A program made the translations under genes and the position numbers. A stretch of 64,000 nucleotides of DNA from Escarpia spicata (Eukaryota > Annelida > Polychaeta > Sabellida > Siboglinidae). Positions 25,090 through 35,512 of the stretch are shown one piece after another. The notes beneath the pieces are model-generated. The model was not told where the DNA came from, searched no databases, and saw only the letters and a program-made list of their open reading frames with translations. Positions within the stretch are counted from its first letter, which is position 1, and each line of letters begins with the position of its first letter. The DNA lies in the NCBI GenBank assembly GCA_963995525.1, contig OZ023208.1, forward strand, positions 21,047,682-21,111,681, read 5' to 3'.

Positions 25090-26080
25090 TCAGATTTTGT
25101 GTTGTGTTAAATTAGGTCTTTGAGTGAACTGCATGAGAGTAGCACAATGTTCTTGTGTTGTGTCGTCACCGAGAAATGACTGGTCAATGCCTTCTAATTT
25201 GTATCTCGTTGTATATGAGATGTTTGGGTTCGGATCTGTATTATCGTAGCATTCCATGCAATCCAGGAGTAAAACCCATGTCAATTTTGAGTGGTCTGGG
25301 ATGGTCTTGTGTGGGTCAATAATTGATACACACCCAGAGTCATTACATGTCTTTCGTGCCGAAGGTACTTTAAAGTCGGTAAACGATGCCAAACCTTCAT
25401 CCGGTACAAGGCAATAATCAGCGACAGTCAAACCTTTGGTTGAAACAGATGTGAAGTCGTTTATCGACGAACCGCGACCGTTCAGCATGCAACAGCTTGA
25501 CGATATTAAAGGGTCGATGAGGTATTGTCCATGTGAATTCACTTTAAAATCAATAACCTTTCTCTCAGGAATGTTATCCACACTTTCAATGTAATCAGGC
25601 TCACTGCCACAACGGCCATTGAAATCGCCACATATGAAGAATATTCCAAGTTTCTGGTATATATGTGACAATAGTTCGTTGTAATAGGTTTCGGGGTCAA
25701 TGTAACGTGATGACCCGTCAGGAGGAAGGTGACACACACATCCTAAAACTAGTATCCGTGCTCTTGCTTGTGAAAGTTATCCACGTTATTCCTTCCACAG
25801 ATGTGTCTAGAATGTTCACATTAAGATCACACGGCAGAGCATCTCTTACAAAAATGCCTACTCCGCCTGACCCTGACTTGGCCCGACAGTTCAGGTTTGT
25901 GCGACAATGCCCCCACCATTTATATCCATTCATTTCCAGCGTGTTTGCATATGTAAGATGTGTTTCCACCATGGCGATTACATCCATGTTGAGGTGTTTA
26001 ACACATCCTGCCCTCACTTGGTAGTTGTCGGTGTTTTTGTTTAGCTTCCACCCATTAACGTTCCAACATACAACGGACAC
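25090..26080 (-). pseudogene. LINE-A APE-type endonuclease
   Basis: The N-terminal frame (25718-26080) has CWNVNGW, MVETHL (catalytic Glu) and GSGGVGIFVRD. The second frame (25090-25737) has ICGDFNGRCG, STKGLTVADYCLVP and PDHSKLTW. Together they make a complete endonuclease/exonuclease/phosphatase-fold domain. The break lies in a TGTGTGTGT run near 25735, where loss of one GT unit explains the frameshift. Confidence 0.9.
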
Positions 26081-26485
26081 CTATCGACGACGGGGCACAT
26101 TTGATCTATTGTCGCGCTCCCGACGTGTCCCTCGATTTCTTGGGTTTCGACCATGACGGCTTCCTTGCTCATTGTCCCTGGTGGTTGATGGGGAATTGTG
26201 AGCGCGGTTGTTGGCGTTACGAGATCTCGTGATTCTGGAGCCGCGTAGTTCCAGGTTGTTGTTGTCAAGAGCTTTCACGAGGATTCTGAAGTTCGATTCG
26301 ATTACACGCTGCTCTTTTGGCTTGTCGTGGACTATTATGTTATCACGATATTTCGCATTTTGTCTTAAGTCCCTTTTTGTTTTCATTACTTTCGCTTTAT
26401 CATTAGCGGTTTTAAACGTCGTTATTACGACGCCAGGGTAGCCGTTTCTGCTGGATGTTTTGCGTACAGCTATTTCACATTTCAC
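26081..26485 (-). pseudogene. LINE-A ORF1-like protein, C-terminal part
   Basis: The 134-codon frame contains TANDKAKVMKTKRDLRQN, YRDNIIVHDKPKEQRVIESN, then an Arg/Asn-rich basic tail. This pattern (a folded segment with EQR...ESNFRILV, then a basic tail) is common in ORF1 proteins of invertebrate LINEs and fits RNA binding. The frame starts near the 5' break of the element, so the N-terminus is probably missing. Confidence 0.6.
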
Positions 26486-26487
26486 AT

Positions 26488-26600
26488 CTGTGAGCTTCAG
26501 TTGAGATGGCGTTCGAATGAACAGATCTGCCTGACAGAGAAATTATAAGCGATTTAAGCTGTCGTAAAGATTACGTATCGCACTATATAGTAATTTACCG
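26488..26600 (+). mobile_element. SINE 3' end
   Basis: The text GAGATGGYGTTC.A.TGAACAGATCT.CCTG, then TAAGCGATTT, then GCACTATATAG parallels 34128-34218 of the complete SINE. Head and body are absent because the sequence to the left is LINE-A. Confidence 0.7.
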
Positions 26601-26728
26601 ATGATCGCCAATGGTTTGTGGCTGTCTTTTTTCAAAGTACGTAACTTGTGCAAACATAACAACAGTTATGAATAAACGTGTATTATATGTTATTCATTAC
26701 GAACTATTAATGCATACCGCCATCAATT

Positions 26729-26900
26729 AATAATAATAATAATAAGACAACTTCTACTGCGCCTAAATCCTTGGAAACCAAGCTCAGAGGCGCATCAAAA
26801 CAAAAGGATTGGTTAATCTCAAAATCCATAAGCAGTATTCCAGTTGTTAACTGATGGATCAAGGCGCAAGGGAGCTACGGTGGATAAGCAAGGTTGTAAA
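26729..26900 (-). mobile_element. Short retroelement, copy 1
   Basis: About 170 bp nearly identical to 45838-45985, including ACTTCTAYTGCGCCT, AATCCTTGGAAACCAAGCTC and AGGCGCATCAAAACAAAAGG. A TAA/TTA microsatellite lies at what is the 3' end on the minus strand. I infer a SINE or a LINE 3' end. Confidence 0.7.
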
Positions 26901-27640
26901 GATACGTTTTTTTGTAAGGTTCAATCCTTGGGCCATTGTTATTTATTATATATATAAATAACTTCTCACAGGCTAGTAATATATTTAAGTTTATAATGTA
27001 TGCAGATGACACCACGTTATTTACTACTATAACATGTTTAAGTAATAATATACAATATAACACAATTGACTCTTTAATAAACAGTGAACTCTCAAAAGTT
27101 GTTGAGTGGCTACGTATAAATAAACTATCACTAAATAAAACTAAATCTATACATATGATTGTTCATGTCCCCAATAAAGTTACACAACCCCTTACACTAA
27201 AATAGATAATACATATATTAAAAAAGAGGATGAATTTAATTTCCTAGGGTTAACCCTGGATTCAAATTTAAATTGGAAAATACATACAGAAAAAATGTCT
27301 AATAAATGTACACAAATGATTGGCATATTAAATAGGCTAAAACAAGTATTAACTTTAGAAATAAAAAATGTTATATCAATCGTTAATATTTTCTCATATA
27401 AACTATTCTATTATGGCATGGGAAAGGAAACAGATTGATGGAAATTCAGAAAAAAAATCGCTGTTGGTATAATAACGTCAAGTGGATACCATTTTCACAG
27501 AGAGCCACTTTTTAAACAACTTAATTTGTTAAAAATAGAAGATCAATTAAAATTACAAGTATTAAAATTTTATTTTAAATACGCTCAAAAAATGTACCTG
27601 TTTCCTTTTATTGTTTAATTGTTATTCATGTAACCAAAAT
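26895..27640 (+). pseudogene. LINE reverse-transcriptase relic
   Basis: The best frame (26936-27205) reads LFIIYINNFSQASN, IMYADDTTLF (catalytic YADD) and VVEWLRINKLSLNKTKS. A shifted frame continues with EFNFLGLTLDSNLNW, NRLKQVLTLEIKNVIS and LNLLKIEDQLKLQVLKFYFKY. This is the palm-to-thumb part of a CR1/jockey-group RT. Frameshifts and stops occur throughout, and no endonuclease or clean 3' end is seen. Confidence 0.8.
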
Positions 27641-27829
27641 CAGTAATGTAAATTGTTAATAAATGGACGAAAATGTTAGTAATCAAGTAATACACAGTTT
27701 TGATTATATCAATCGCTATAAAGAATATTTACTGCCACATATAATTCACACTTAAATTGTATAATTTAGATAGACACATCATTTGAAAGGCCATCATAGG
27801 CCATATATTAAAAAAAAGAATATTTGTTA

Positions 27830-29202
27830 TAACTGCGGTGGCTCCTATGATAGGTGCCTATTCCAAAGAGTTGGTGCAGCAACAAAAAAACCGTAGTTCC
27901 AATGTTAGTGTTGATTCTAGGTTCATAAAACGTAGGTCAGAACTAGATGATCGATGCTGGATAGTTTTTTTTTACAGGAGTAAACAATGAATGCAAATAA
28001 GATTGTTGCTTACTGGACAGTGCCTGGTATGTAATGGTACGTATTTTAAATAGTATACGATATCGTACAGGAAGCTAATGTTAAAACTTCAAAAGTGGTA
28101 CAGAGCGAGAACAATGAGGAGATCTTGTAACTACTCTTGTTAGACAATTTTGGACACGCTGAAGTTTTGTGATATCCTTGCTAGCGATATCATAAAGGAG
28201 GGAATTGCAATAGTCAAGTCTGCTGCTAACAAGCGCTGTTGCAATAGTTTTAGCAACATAAAATGGCATATACTGGCGAATACGGCGAAGATCACGAATA
28301 TGATAAAACCATCAGCGACATGTTTGAGATATGTGTTGTCGGAAATTGAAGTTACTATAAAAGATCACTCCTAGATTCCGCACTGAGGTTGCTGGCGTGA
28401 TATACTGATTCAAAGTATGCGTAGGAAAAAAACGTCCAGTTTACTACACTGCATTGGAGTACCAATGATAATCAGTTCAGGTTTATTTGCGTTTAATTTC
28501 AACTTGCTTGCTGTCAGTCATCCGGTGGATGATATCTTGAAGGCAATCACTAAGTTGGTTAAGGGAGCGATTTGTATCCGGGGTAGCCAACGAAATGTGG
28601 TTAAAGATGATGATCCAAGTTATGTCTTTGCTTAAGAGAGCTTAGTGGCATGGTGTAAAGAGTAAAAAGCAAAGGCCCAAGAACAGAACCCTGGGAACAC
28701 CAAATAAAGTCGGCAGTGCAGCTGAAAAGTAGTCTTTATAATTTGGTATCTATCAGTTAAATATGAAGAAAACCAGCTTAGAGCAGTGCCAGATATGCCG
28801 TACCACTTTAATAAGCGTTCAATGAGAATGCTGTGATGAATCGAGAGATCTAGTAAGGTAAGTGCAGTCACTTTACCATTATTAATGTTCAAGTTAATGT
28901 CATTATGAACCTTTAAGAGGGCAGTCTCTGTTGAATGAAACTGTCTATATGCTGATTGCGTATTTGAAATCATCAGGAAAACAGCAAGTGCAAAGTGATG
29001 CATTTATAATATTATAGGTCCAATTAGTGTATCGAGACATAATTTTAGTAGTATTGTTGGAAATGAATAAAGATTTATTTGGGAAGGACAAACTTATTTT
29101 CCTAACTTGAAACTCTGTTATATACTGTATCAAAGCTCTAAAATGTTTGCCGGCTACGCTAGTATTTTGCAGTTTAGTCATTATAGTTTTATTTTGATGC
29201 AA
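27830..29202 (-). pseudogene. CR1/L2/Rex-type LINE reverse-transcriptase relic
   Basis: Minus-strand blocks in order: SLCTCCFPDDFKYA (29010-29050), SAYRQFHSTETALLKVHNDI, LLKWYGISGTALSWFSSYL, then in shifted frames LLFTLYTMPLSSL, AKTIATALVSSRLDYCNSLL with LQRVQNCLTRVV, and LPVRYRILFKI with TYQALSSKQQSYLHSL near 28000. These are the characteristic consecutive RT and thumb blocks of L2/Rex-like LINEs. The YADD segment is not readable. It converges tail-to-tail with the RT relic on its left. Confidence 0.85.
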
Positions 29203-30114
29203 AATGTCCTGGTATAGCTTTGTTCAAATACCGGCCGGTTTGGAAAGAGTTTGGTCGATAGTAATCCAGGTGCCAGTAATTGATTTGTTTGCATGAAATA
29301 ACTCCCTGTATTTCTGAATATACCTACTATTGTTTTATTTTATCTACCGCTTCTGAACATTCCGTAGTGGAGGAATGAGCATTACAAATTTTTAACTATC
29401 AAATATTCGAAACATAATACGGCATTATTCGATATATACCATTGTATACCATTCAGTCATTTTTAAACGTGTGCTAATTGTCAATTTAACACTAACACAT
29501 TATTCTGCAAACTATGCGAATTCATTGTATCAATGATAGTAACAACCCTGAGATACCTCCTGCCGTAAATATTATGAGAGACTTCCTGTCTATGACAAAG
29601 TGTAGATGTACGTGGGTACTCTAGAGAGTCCCACGTTAGTAAGGACGCTTACAGCGTGTTTTGTTGCTGTTGTACCCATATTTTAACCAGACAGACATGA
29701 AGATATGCAGCTCCATCTGGCTATCTCAAAATTCTTATTTTCAAATCTTATAGGTAGATAAGGTGGGAGGGCGTTTAGCTACACTTGTGCACATTTCTAA
29801 AGGAGAATTGTATTTTAAAATGTAGAGAGAATGAACAATGCTCCGAATTAGTAGGCAATTGTTTATTAAATGTGCATATATTGTTATGTTCATATAATTG
29901 ATGCAAATGTACTTGTTTTTGTGACAAAGAATCACACGTACGTGGGAGACTTGCGCCAAACAATAGGATACTTGTTTTTGATCGTTCTAACAAGTGCAGG
30001 AAATGTTGTTTCGAACAGTTAGAATGTACACATACAGTTGGTTCAGGTATACCATTTGCTAAGTGAATCGTCTAACAATTAGCCACGTGCAACTGGTAAA
30101 CAAACACGTCTTCA
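29203..30114. other. No gene seen
   Basis: AT-rich sequence; two overlapping 72-codon minus frames (29741-29993) have no recognisable motif. It is 3' flank of the GPCR pseudogene on the right. Confidence 0.4.
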
Positions 30115-30960
30115 TCAGTAGACGGTGAGCGTGGTGCGGGTTTCCCGGTAGAACTGTCGCACGTCGTTCCGGAACATCGGACTTATGAAGCTGTAGATGA
30201 GCGGATTGACGACAGAGTTGATCGTGTACATCCACTTTACGCCATCGGGTATGGAGAAACCGTAGTTATTGAGGAAGAACGGCAGCCAACAGAAATGAAC
30301 ACGGCTGTAACGACGAATAACACGAGAGTGCCTCGCTTTAGCTTTACGACATTCAGCGGTTTCGCTGGTACTATTACATTGTTGCTGGTGCAAACAAATA
30401 TTTGCAAGACGTTTTCGTCGGTTGTTGCCATATTGTGTCTGAATCTGACGATGAGCAGCCTTCGCCCGTTTCACCAAAATCACCGCCATGACATATGTAT
30501 GACGTAACCACGATGACGAAACACACATTCGCCAGTGCCGTGCTGAGGATGCTATACAAGCGGTTGAGGCCAAAAATCAGTGTCACAGATAATAACGCTG
30601 AAGAGCAGATAGGCAGAGCTATAATTGCGGCGAGCGCAGTATTCGTCCTTGCAATGCTGATGGTGAACTTGTGAGGTTAAGCCACATCCAGGCAGCGCTC
30701 AGTGCAAGGAATGCCATCAGATCCGCGGAGAAAACTACAGACGCGTTGAAACCATAGATGACAATGACTGTTCCGACTTTGTCAAAACGCACAGTTATCA
30801 ATATAATGAAACATACGCATATTTCTGTATCCACAATGCTCAACGCAAACATATACGCCCTGGTAGATGTTGTAATCTTTCGAATGTACACGGCGGCCAC
30901 AAATAGGTTCCCTGGTATGCCCAGAACGCACATAAAAGACAGTATTTGATGTGTAGCCAT
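30115..30960 (-). pseudogene. Rhodopsin-class GPCR pseudogene
   Basis: Paralogue of the intact receptor at 34267-35253, on the opposite strand. Frame 30619-30960 gives TM1 (GIPGNLFVA), TM2 (FALSIVDTEICVC) and the start of TM3. A small indel at about 30680 shifts out the ERC box (ERCLDVAKPHKFTIS is read in the next frame). TM4-TM5 follow in another frame (TLIFGLNRLYSILSTALANV). The last frame gives WLPFFLNNYG (TM6), NSVVNPLIYSF (TM7) and FRNDVRQFYRET. At least three frameshifts; the extracellular N-terminus is shorter than in the intact gene. Confidence 0.92.
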
Positions 30961-31799
30961 TATTGTAATATCTGAGTTCGGAACTATTTTATCTGAAATT
31001 GATGCATTGTAACTGTTGAAACATTACTAGGTTCCACTGCGTTGATTGCGAAGTGTTTGTTCTGCTTTGAACTAAGTTTCGATTGATTGTTCGCAGGTCT
31101 TCCAATATTTGTTTGTTCGGTACTGTTTCTCACAATACGATGCCACCAGGATGAATGAAATGATGCAATCAGGCACGAAGCAACTTATCCAACATCACCA
31201 TACCTTTAAAAGTCATACTAGATAAGAACGCATAGTCTTTGAAGTTAATACCAAAACGGACGTCTTTTTTCTCCTACAATGCCTTCTCGTGACACGTTAA
31301 CCACAAGTCATTGTGGAGTGTCCGTAGCACTCACTACCTGCCCGTTTCTTTTGTCGCCGTCGACGATGTCATCGCCATCGACGATTCCTCGCCAGAAAAC
31401 CTGTGGTAAACAGGGCGGTCGTAGAAAGACTCGTTTTGTAACACCACACTTGCCTTGCCCGCTCATTGCCATGTTCGATGGAACCTGAGTCAGTTGTCAG
31501 TTTGTGACGTAAATCTGTCACCACAGATGTAGCAGTCGTTTCGGATATCAGTAGGTTAGCCACCCTTTGCGAATAACAGCATAGAGAGTATATTGTTCTA
31601 AACGTATGATAACGTAATATCAATAAACAAAATAACCAATACGCAAAATATTATCGCCTTGGTTACTAAAAGTATATGTTACGTCGATTGTGAGTCAAAC
31701 ATGTTTAGTTCTGTAATAAGAATTTTTTATGTAATTTCTTTCAACTTGATGAACATTTTTACGAGTATGTGTTGCCTACTTTAACATTTCGGCATCGAA
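30961..31799. other. No gene seen
   Basis: 5' flank of the GPCR pseudogene. Short frames at 31279-31488 (+) and 31369-31623 (-) have no recognisable motif. Confidence 0.4.
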
Positions 31800-31877
31800 T
31801 CGCACGTACGTACGTACGTACGTACGTGTGTACGTAGCAAGTCACCAGACTTCGCCTCACCTTTCAAAGTCATAGTG

Positions 31878-31909
<32 letters not shown>

Positions 31910-31935
31910 TGCGTGCGTGTGTGTGTGCATGCGTA
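31800..31935. repeat. GTAC and GT/GTGC microsatellites
   Basis: GTAC tetranucleotides at 31803-31830, then GT and TGCG repeats at 31875-31935, with unique sequence between. Confidence 0.9.
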
Positions 31936-32129
31936 CGGAATATAACAGTTTTTTTTTTACAATTCAAGACAACCGAAGATGTTCTTAATATTAATTACGT
32001 CGTATTGTTACATTATAAAGCACTGATTCAATTAATCATCGGAAATCGTTGTACGATAGAATGTAACGTTGTGTCGACATAAGCACGTGTTGTGTATTGT
32101 AGGGCTCATTTTGAATTAAGCAATAAAGA

Positions 32130-32592
32130 CAACAATAACAACAACAAATACAACAAAAAACAAGGACAACAAGAACAACAACACGGGCAACAAAAACAAG
32201 AACAACAACAAGGACAACAAGAACAACAACAAGGGCAACATGCACAAAACAAGGTCAACAAGAACACCAACAAGGGCAACATGAACAAAAATAAGGGTCT
32301 ACAAGAACAACAACGTGGACAACAAGAACAACAACAATGCATAAATAACAACAACAATGACAACAAAAACAACAACAAGGACAACAACAACAACAACTAG
32401 ACAAACAAGGACAACAACAAGGACAAAAACAAGGACAACAACGAGGACAACAAGGATAACAAGAACAACAAGGATAACACGAAAAACGACAAGGACAACA
32501 ATAGGTACAACAAGAACAACAACAATGACAACAAAAAGAACAAGAACAACAACAAGGACAGAAGAAGAACAACAAGAACAACACCAGCAAGC
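32130..32592. repeat. AACAACAAGGAC-type minisatellite
   Basis: About 460 bp of imperfect CAA/GAA/GGA trinucleotide-based repeats (ACAACAAGGACAACAAGAAC and variants). The polyGln/Asn and polyThr frames across it are low-complexity artefacts. Confidence 0.93.
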
Positions 32593-32686
32593 CAAGAAGC
32601 CATTTTGCTTAATACTAAATCTTTATTTTATTTGTGTTTGTCTAGTAATTATAAGAGAACAGTTGTTTGTAGCAGTCTTCTTCGCA

Positions 32687-32756
32687 TTCGCCCACAATTC
32701 AGCTGCACAATGATGATGATGATGTGTAGCTATACAATTTAAGGCAGACAGATTCA

Positions 32757-32789
<33 letters not shown>

Positions 32790-32802
32790 CATATATATAT
32801 AA

Positions 32803-32837
<35 letters not shown>

Positions 32838-32960
32838 TATATAGGGCAGGCAGCTTCAATATATATATAAATATATATATATATATATTGAAGTTGCCTG
32901 CCCTAAATTGTGTGGCTACACATCATCATCATCATTGTGCAGGTGAATTGTGGGCGAAGA
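32687..32960. repeat. Large inverted repeat with TA-rich loop
   Basis: The left arm (32687-32760; CGCCCACAATTCA, GCTGCACAATGATG, TGTGTAGC) is the reverse complement of the right arm (32882-32960) over about 70 bp with few mismatches. The loop is a TA microsatellite that contains a third copy of the innermost GGGCAGGCAGCTTCAATATA (32845-32865). Confidence 0.85.
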
Positions 32961-33080
32961 CCTCAGCATGTCGTTTCCAAATCTGCCTGTCGCGCTATCC
33001 TCTGCTCGTTGTACTTTGCAGGCTGGTGTTGTTGGCCTACTGTTTCACGCTGGCCAGTGCGGGTTGGAAGGGGACAGTGG

Positions 33081-33320
<240 letters not shown>

Positions 33321-33339
33321 TGTACTTCTTCCCTGTAAT

Positions 33340-33612
33340 CGCATGCGTATTGATTACAACGAGCGTGTAGGGTGTAGGGCCAATGATTAACACGACATCG
33401 TTGTTGGCATTAGTATGCATTTCACTGTATCCATTTCACATCTACTTAGGACATTGTTAGTGCGTATACGAGCACGTGATGCATTACAAATATAATACAA
33501 TTACATCGGCATCCCCCCGTCTACACATGCGTAGAAATTGATTGTAAAGAGCGTATAGGGCATAGAGCAAACGGTGAACACAACATCGCCGTCGGCAACA
33601 GTACACATATCG
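33340..33612 (-). repeat. Diverged duplicated segment, about 80 bp each
   Basis: 33342-33420 and 33527-33610 share ATGCGTA..., GAGCGT.TAGGG and AACACRACATCG. On the minus strand both read similar peptides (DVVLIIGPTPYTLVVIN and DVVFTVCSMPYTLFTIN). The second faintly resembles GPCR TM6 (C.LPYTLFTI). The GPCR link is speculative. Confidence 0.45.
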
Positions 33613-33904
33613 GCGTCACTTCTGGCACATCGTGCGCTACTGGGACTTCGAAAGACGCGAGGTTGGCGTATAGTGACTAGACTCCACATAAGGCGAAGGG
33701 ATGGTTGGAACGCAGAAAGTACATTCTTGTATTAACGATGTGTACGTCCGTTATGGGATTTTTAAAGGTGAGGTGATCTTGGGTAATTAGCGATATCGCT
33801 GATCAACAATTTAGTTGATCCTGATGATGTTGTGGCAGACAGTATCGAACCATCATTAATAAACACTACACGACCTTCTAACAGTGTTTTAGAACGTACT
33901 TGTG

Positions 33905-34230
33905 GAGCGCAGTGGCGCAGTGTCTGGAGCATCGAACTAACAATCGACAGCACCCGGGTTGGAATCCTGTGCTGCCGTGTCGAACCTTGGGGAAATTCCT
34001 TCACTCTACGTTGCTTCAGTTCATTCAGCTGTATGAATGAGAACATGGCTACAGACAATGATGGATATTTGTGTATGAATTATCTTTGTGCACTAACTGC
34101 ACCGTCGCTGAATTCTTTCCAGAAATGATGAGATGGTGTTCCATTGAACAGATCTATCTGGGAGTAAACTGTAAAGCGCTTTGAGCATCCTAAGGACTGG
34201 ACACTGCGCTATATATAAGAACTTACATTT
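33905..34230 (+). mobile_element. tRNA-derived SINE, most complete copy
   Basis: The tRNA-like head has an A box (AGTGGCGCAGTGTCTGG, 33911-33927) and a B box (GGTTGGAATCC, 33957-33967; consensus GGTTCGAATCC) at Pol III spacing. A body (CTCTACGTTGC, TTCATTCAGCTGTATGAATG) and a tail (GTAAAGCGCTTTGAGC ... GCGCTATATATAAG) follow. The tail type is shared by many animal SINEs. Other copies are at 12487, 26488 and 42252. It ends about 37 bp before the start codon of the intact GPCR. Confidence 0.88.
34212..34219 (+). promoter_or_regulatory. Possible TATA box inside the SINE tail
   Basis: TATATAAG lies 48 bp upstream of the GPCR ATG. It is part of the normal SINE 3' tail, so it may be coincidental. 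If used, transcription would start close to 34242 and leave a short leader. Confidence 0.25.
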
Positions 34231-34266
34231 ACTTCAGAACAGAAACAACAAGTCGAAAACAACGCA

Positions 34267-35253
34267 ATGGAACCTGCTACTGTTTCATCATTTTACAATA
34301 TATCGACTACAGAAGAAACCATTTCGAACTCAGATAGTCAACACACAAATCAAATACTTTCTTTGATGTGCATTCTGGGCATACCAGGAAACCTATTTGT
34401 GGCCATCGTGTACTTTCGAAGGATAATAACATCTATCAGGGCGTACATGTTTGCGTTGAGCATTGTCGACACAGCGATATGCATGTGTGTCGTACTATTG
34501 CTAAATGGTGGTCTCCAAAACATCAAATTGATCACTGTCATCTACGTTTTCAACGCGTCCTTAAGCTTCTCCACGAGTCTGCTGGCGTTTCTTGCCGTTG
34601 AACGCTGCCTGGCCGTAGCTAAGCCGCACAAGTTCACCATCAGCACTAGAAGGGCGAAAAAGGCGCTCGCTGCCATTGCGTCTGCGTCTATTTGTTTTTC
34701 AGCGATATTGTGTGCGGCACTGATATTTGGCTTCAACCACATTTATATAATCCTCTGCACGACACTCGCAAATGTAACGTTTGTCATCGTGATTTTGGCA
34801 TACAGTGTCATGGCTATCATCTTGTTGACGCGGATGAAGGCTGCTCGACGTCAGGTCGGTATTGTTGCGGTAATGCCACAAAGTAGCGAAGCGGTCGCCA
34901 CGTCAACATCAACACCAAGAAGTAAATCTACGGCGACAACCGTGATGGTATTGAAAGCATCCTCTCCCAACACGAACAACGCAGTGGCTCCATCGCAGGC
35001 GAAACCGAAGGTTGATGTGCATTTACTGCGAGGTACGTTTGTTTTATTCGTCATCACCGTGGTCTTCGTTGCATCGTGGCTGCCGTTCTTCCTAAAGAAC
35101 TACGGTGTTCCCATCCATGATGACGTCAGGCGGATGTACGCGATCAATTCCGTCGTCAACCCGTTCATCTACAGCTTTATAAGTCCGATGTTCCGGAGCG
35201 ACGTGCGACAGTTCTACATGGAAACTCGCGCCAGGCTGACTGACTGTTGTTAA
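34267..35253 (+). CDS. Rhodopsin-class G protein-coupled receptor, orphan
   Basis: A single-exon gene of 328 codons, the only intact conventional gene here. It should be a seven-helix plasma-membrane receptor. The N-terminus has one glycosylation sequon (N11-I-S). TM1 about 28-51 with G41-N42; TM2 60-82 with Asp68; TM3 89-114 ending E112-R113-C114 in place of DRY; TM4 131-153; TM5 160-187; a Ser/Thr-rich intracellular loop 3, 188-255; TM6 256-277 with S-W-L-P; TM7 288-309 with N298-P-F-I-Y302; then FRSDVRQFY (helix 8) and a terminal Cys-Cys. Oddities: no Cys at the top of TM3 and a very short second extracellular loop, so the usual disulphide is missing. TM4 lacks the conserved Trp. The start was chosen as the first ATG in frame, after the SINE tail. 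The ligand is unknown. Paralogous wrecks are at 30115 and 44044. Confidence 0.93.
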   Translation: MEPATVSSFYNISTTEETISNSDSQHTNQILSLMCILGIPGNLFVAIVYFRRIITSIRAYMFALSIVDTAICMCVVLLLNGGLQNIKLITVIYVFNASLSFSTSLLAFLAVERCLAVAKPHKFTISTRRAKKALAAIASASICFSAILCAALIFGFNHIYIILCTTLANVTFVIVILAYSVMAIILLTRMKAARRQVGIVAVMPQSSEAVATSTSTPRSKSTATTVMVLKASSPNTNNAVAPSQAKPKVDVHLLRGTFVLFVITVVFVASWLPFFLKNYGVPIHDDVRRMYAINSVVNPFIYSFISPMFRSDVRQFYMETRARLTDCC

Positions 35254-35512
35254 ATACACGTGTGTTTGTTCACCAGATGCATGCGACGATTATGCTATTC
35301 ACGTAACAAATGGTACACTTGGATCAACATCCCGTGTACTGTATTACTGGTCGACTCTTATTTCCAGCATCTGTTCCAATAGAAATAAAACAACTGGTAC
35401 ATTGCTGGAGTTACGTATCTAAAAGAGGTCATACGAGCCAACCATTTGCAACCAGTGGTTTATTATGGAAATATTCTTTAAACAAACGAAATTTGTGCAC
35501 TACGCATTGTGA
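35254..35512. other. GPCR 3' flank
   Basis: Unique-looking sequence between the receptor stop codon and a LINE fragment. An AATAAA at about 35384 could serve as a poly(A) signal. Confidence 0.35.

Larger units (their letters stand above)
22394..26487 (-). mobile_element. LINE-A, near-full-length decayed non-LTR retrotransposon
   Basis: On the minus strand, in order: an ORF1-like basic protein, an APE endonuclease, a reverse transcriptase with a YADD box, a C-terminal Cys finger, a 3' UTR, and a (CTA)n tail (plus-strand TAG run at 22394-22437). A truncated second copy of its 3' end is at 1953-2423. Multiple frameshifts and stops show it is no longer autonomous. The layout and the C-terminal finger suggest a CR1/I-group LINE; the exact clade is undecided. 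The 5' end abuts a SINE tail at about 26487. Confidence 0.9.

Noticed and set aside
32092..32713. Asn/Gln-rich and Thr-rich frames over 100 codons
   Set aside because: All six frames are open because the sequence is an AAC-based minisatellite; no sign of a start, domain or flanking gene.
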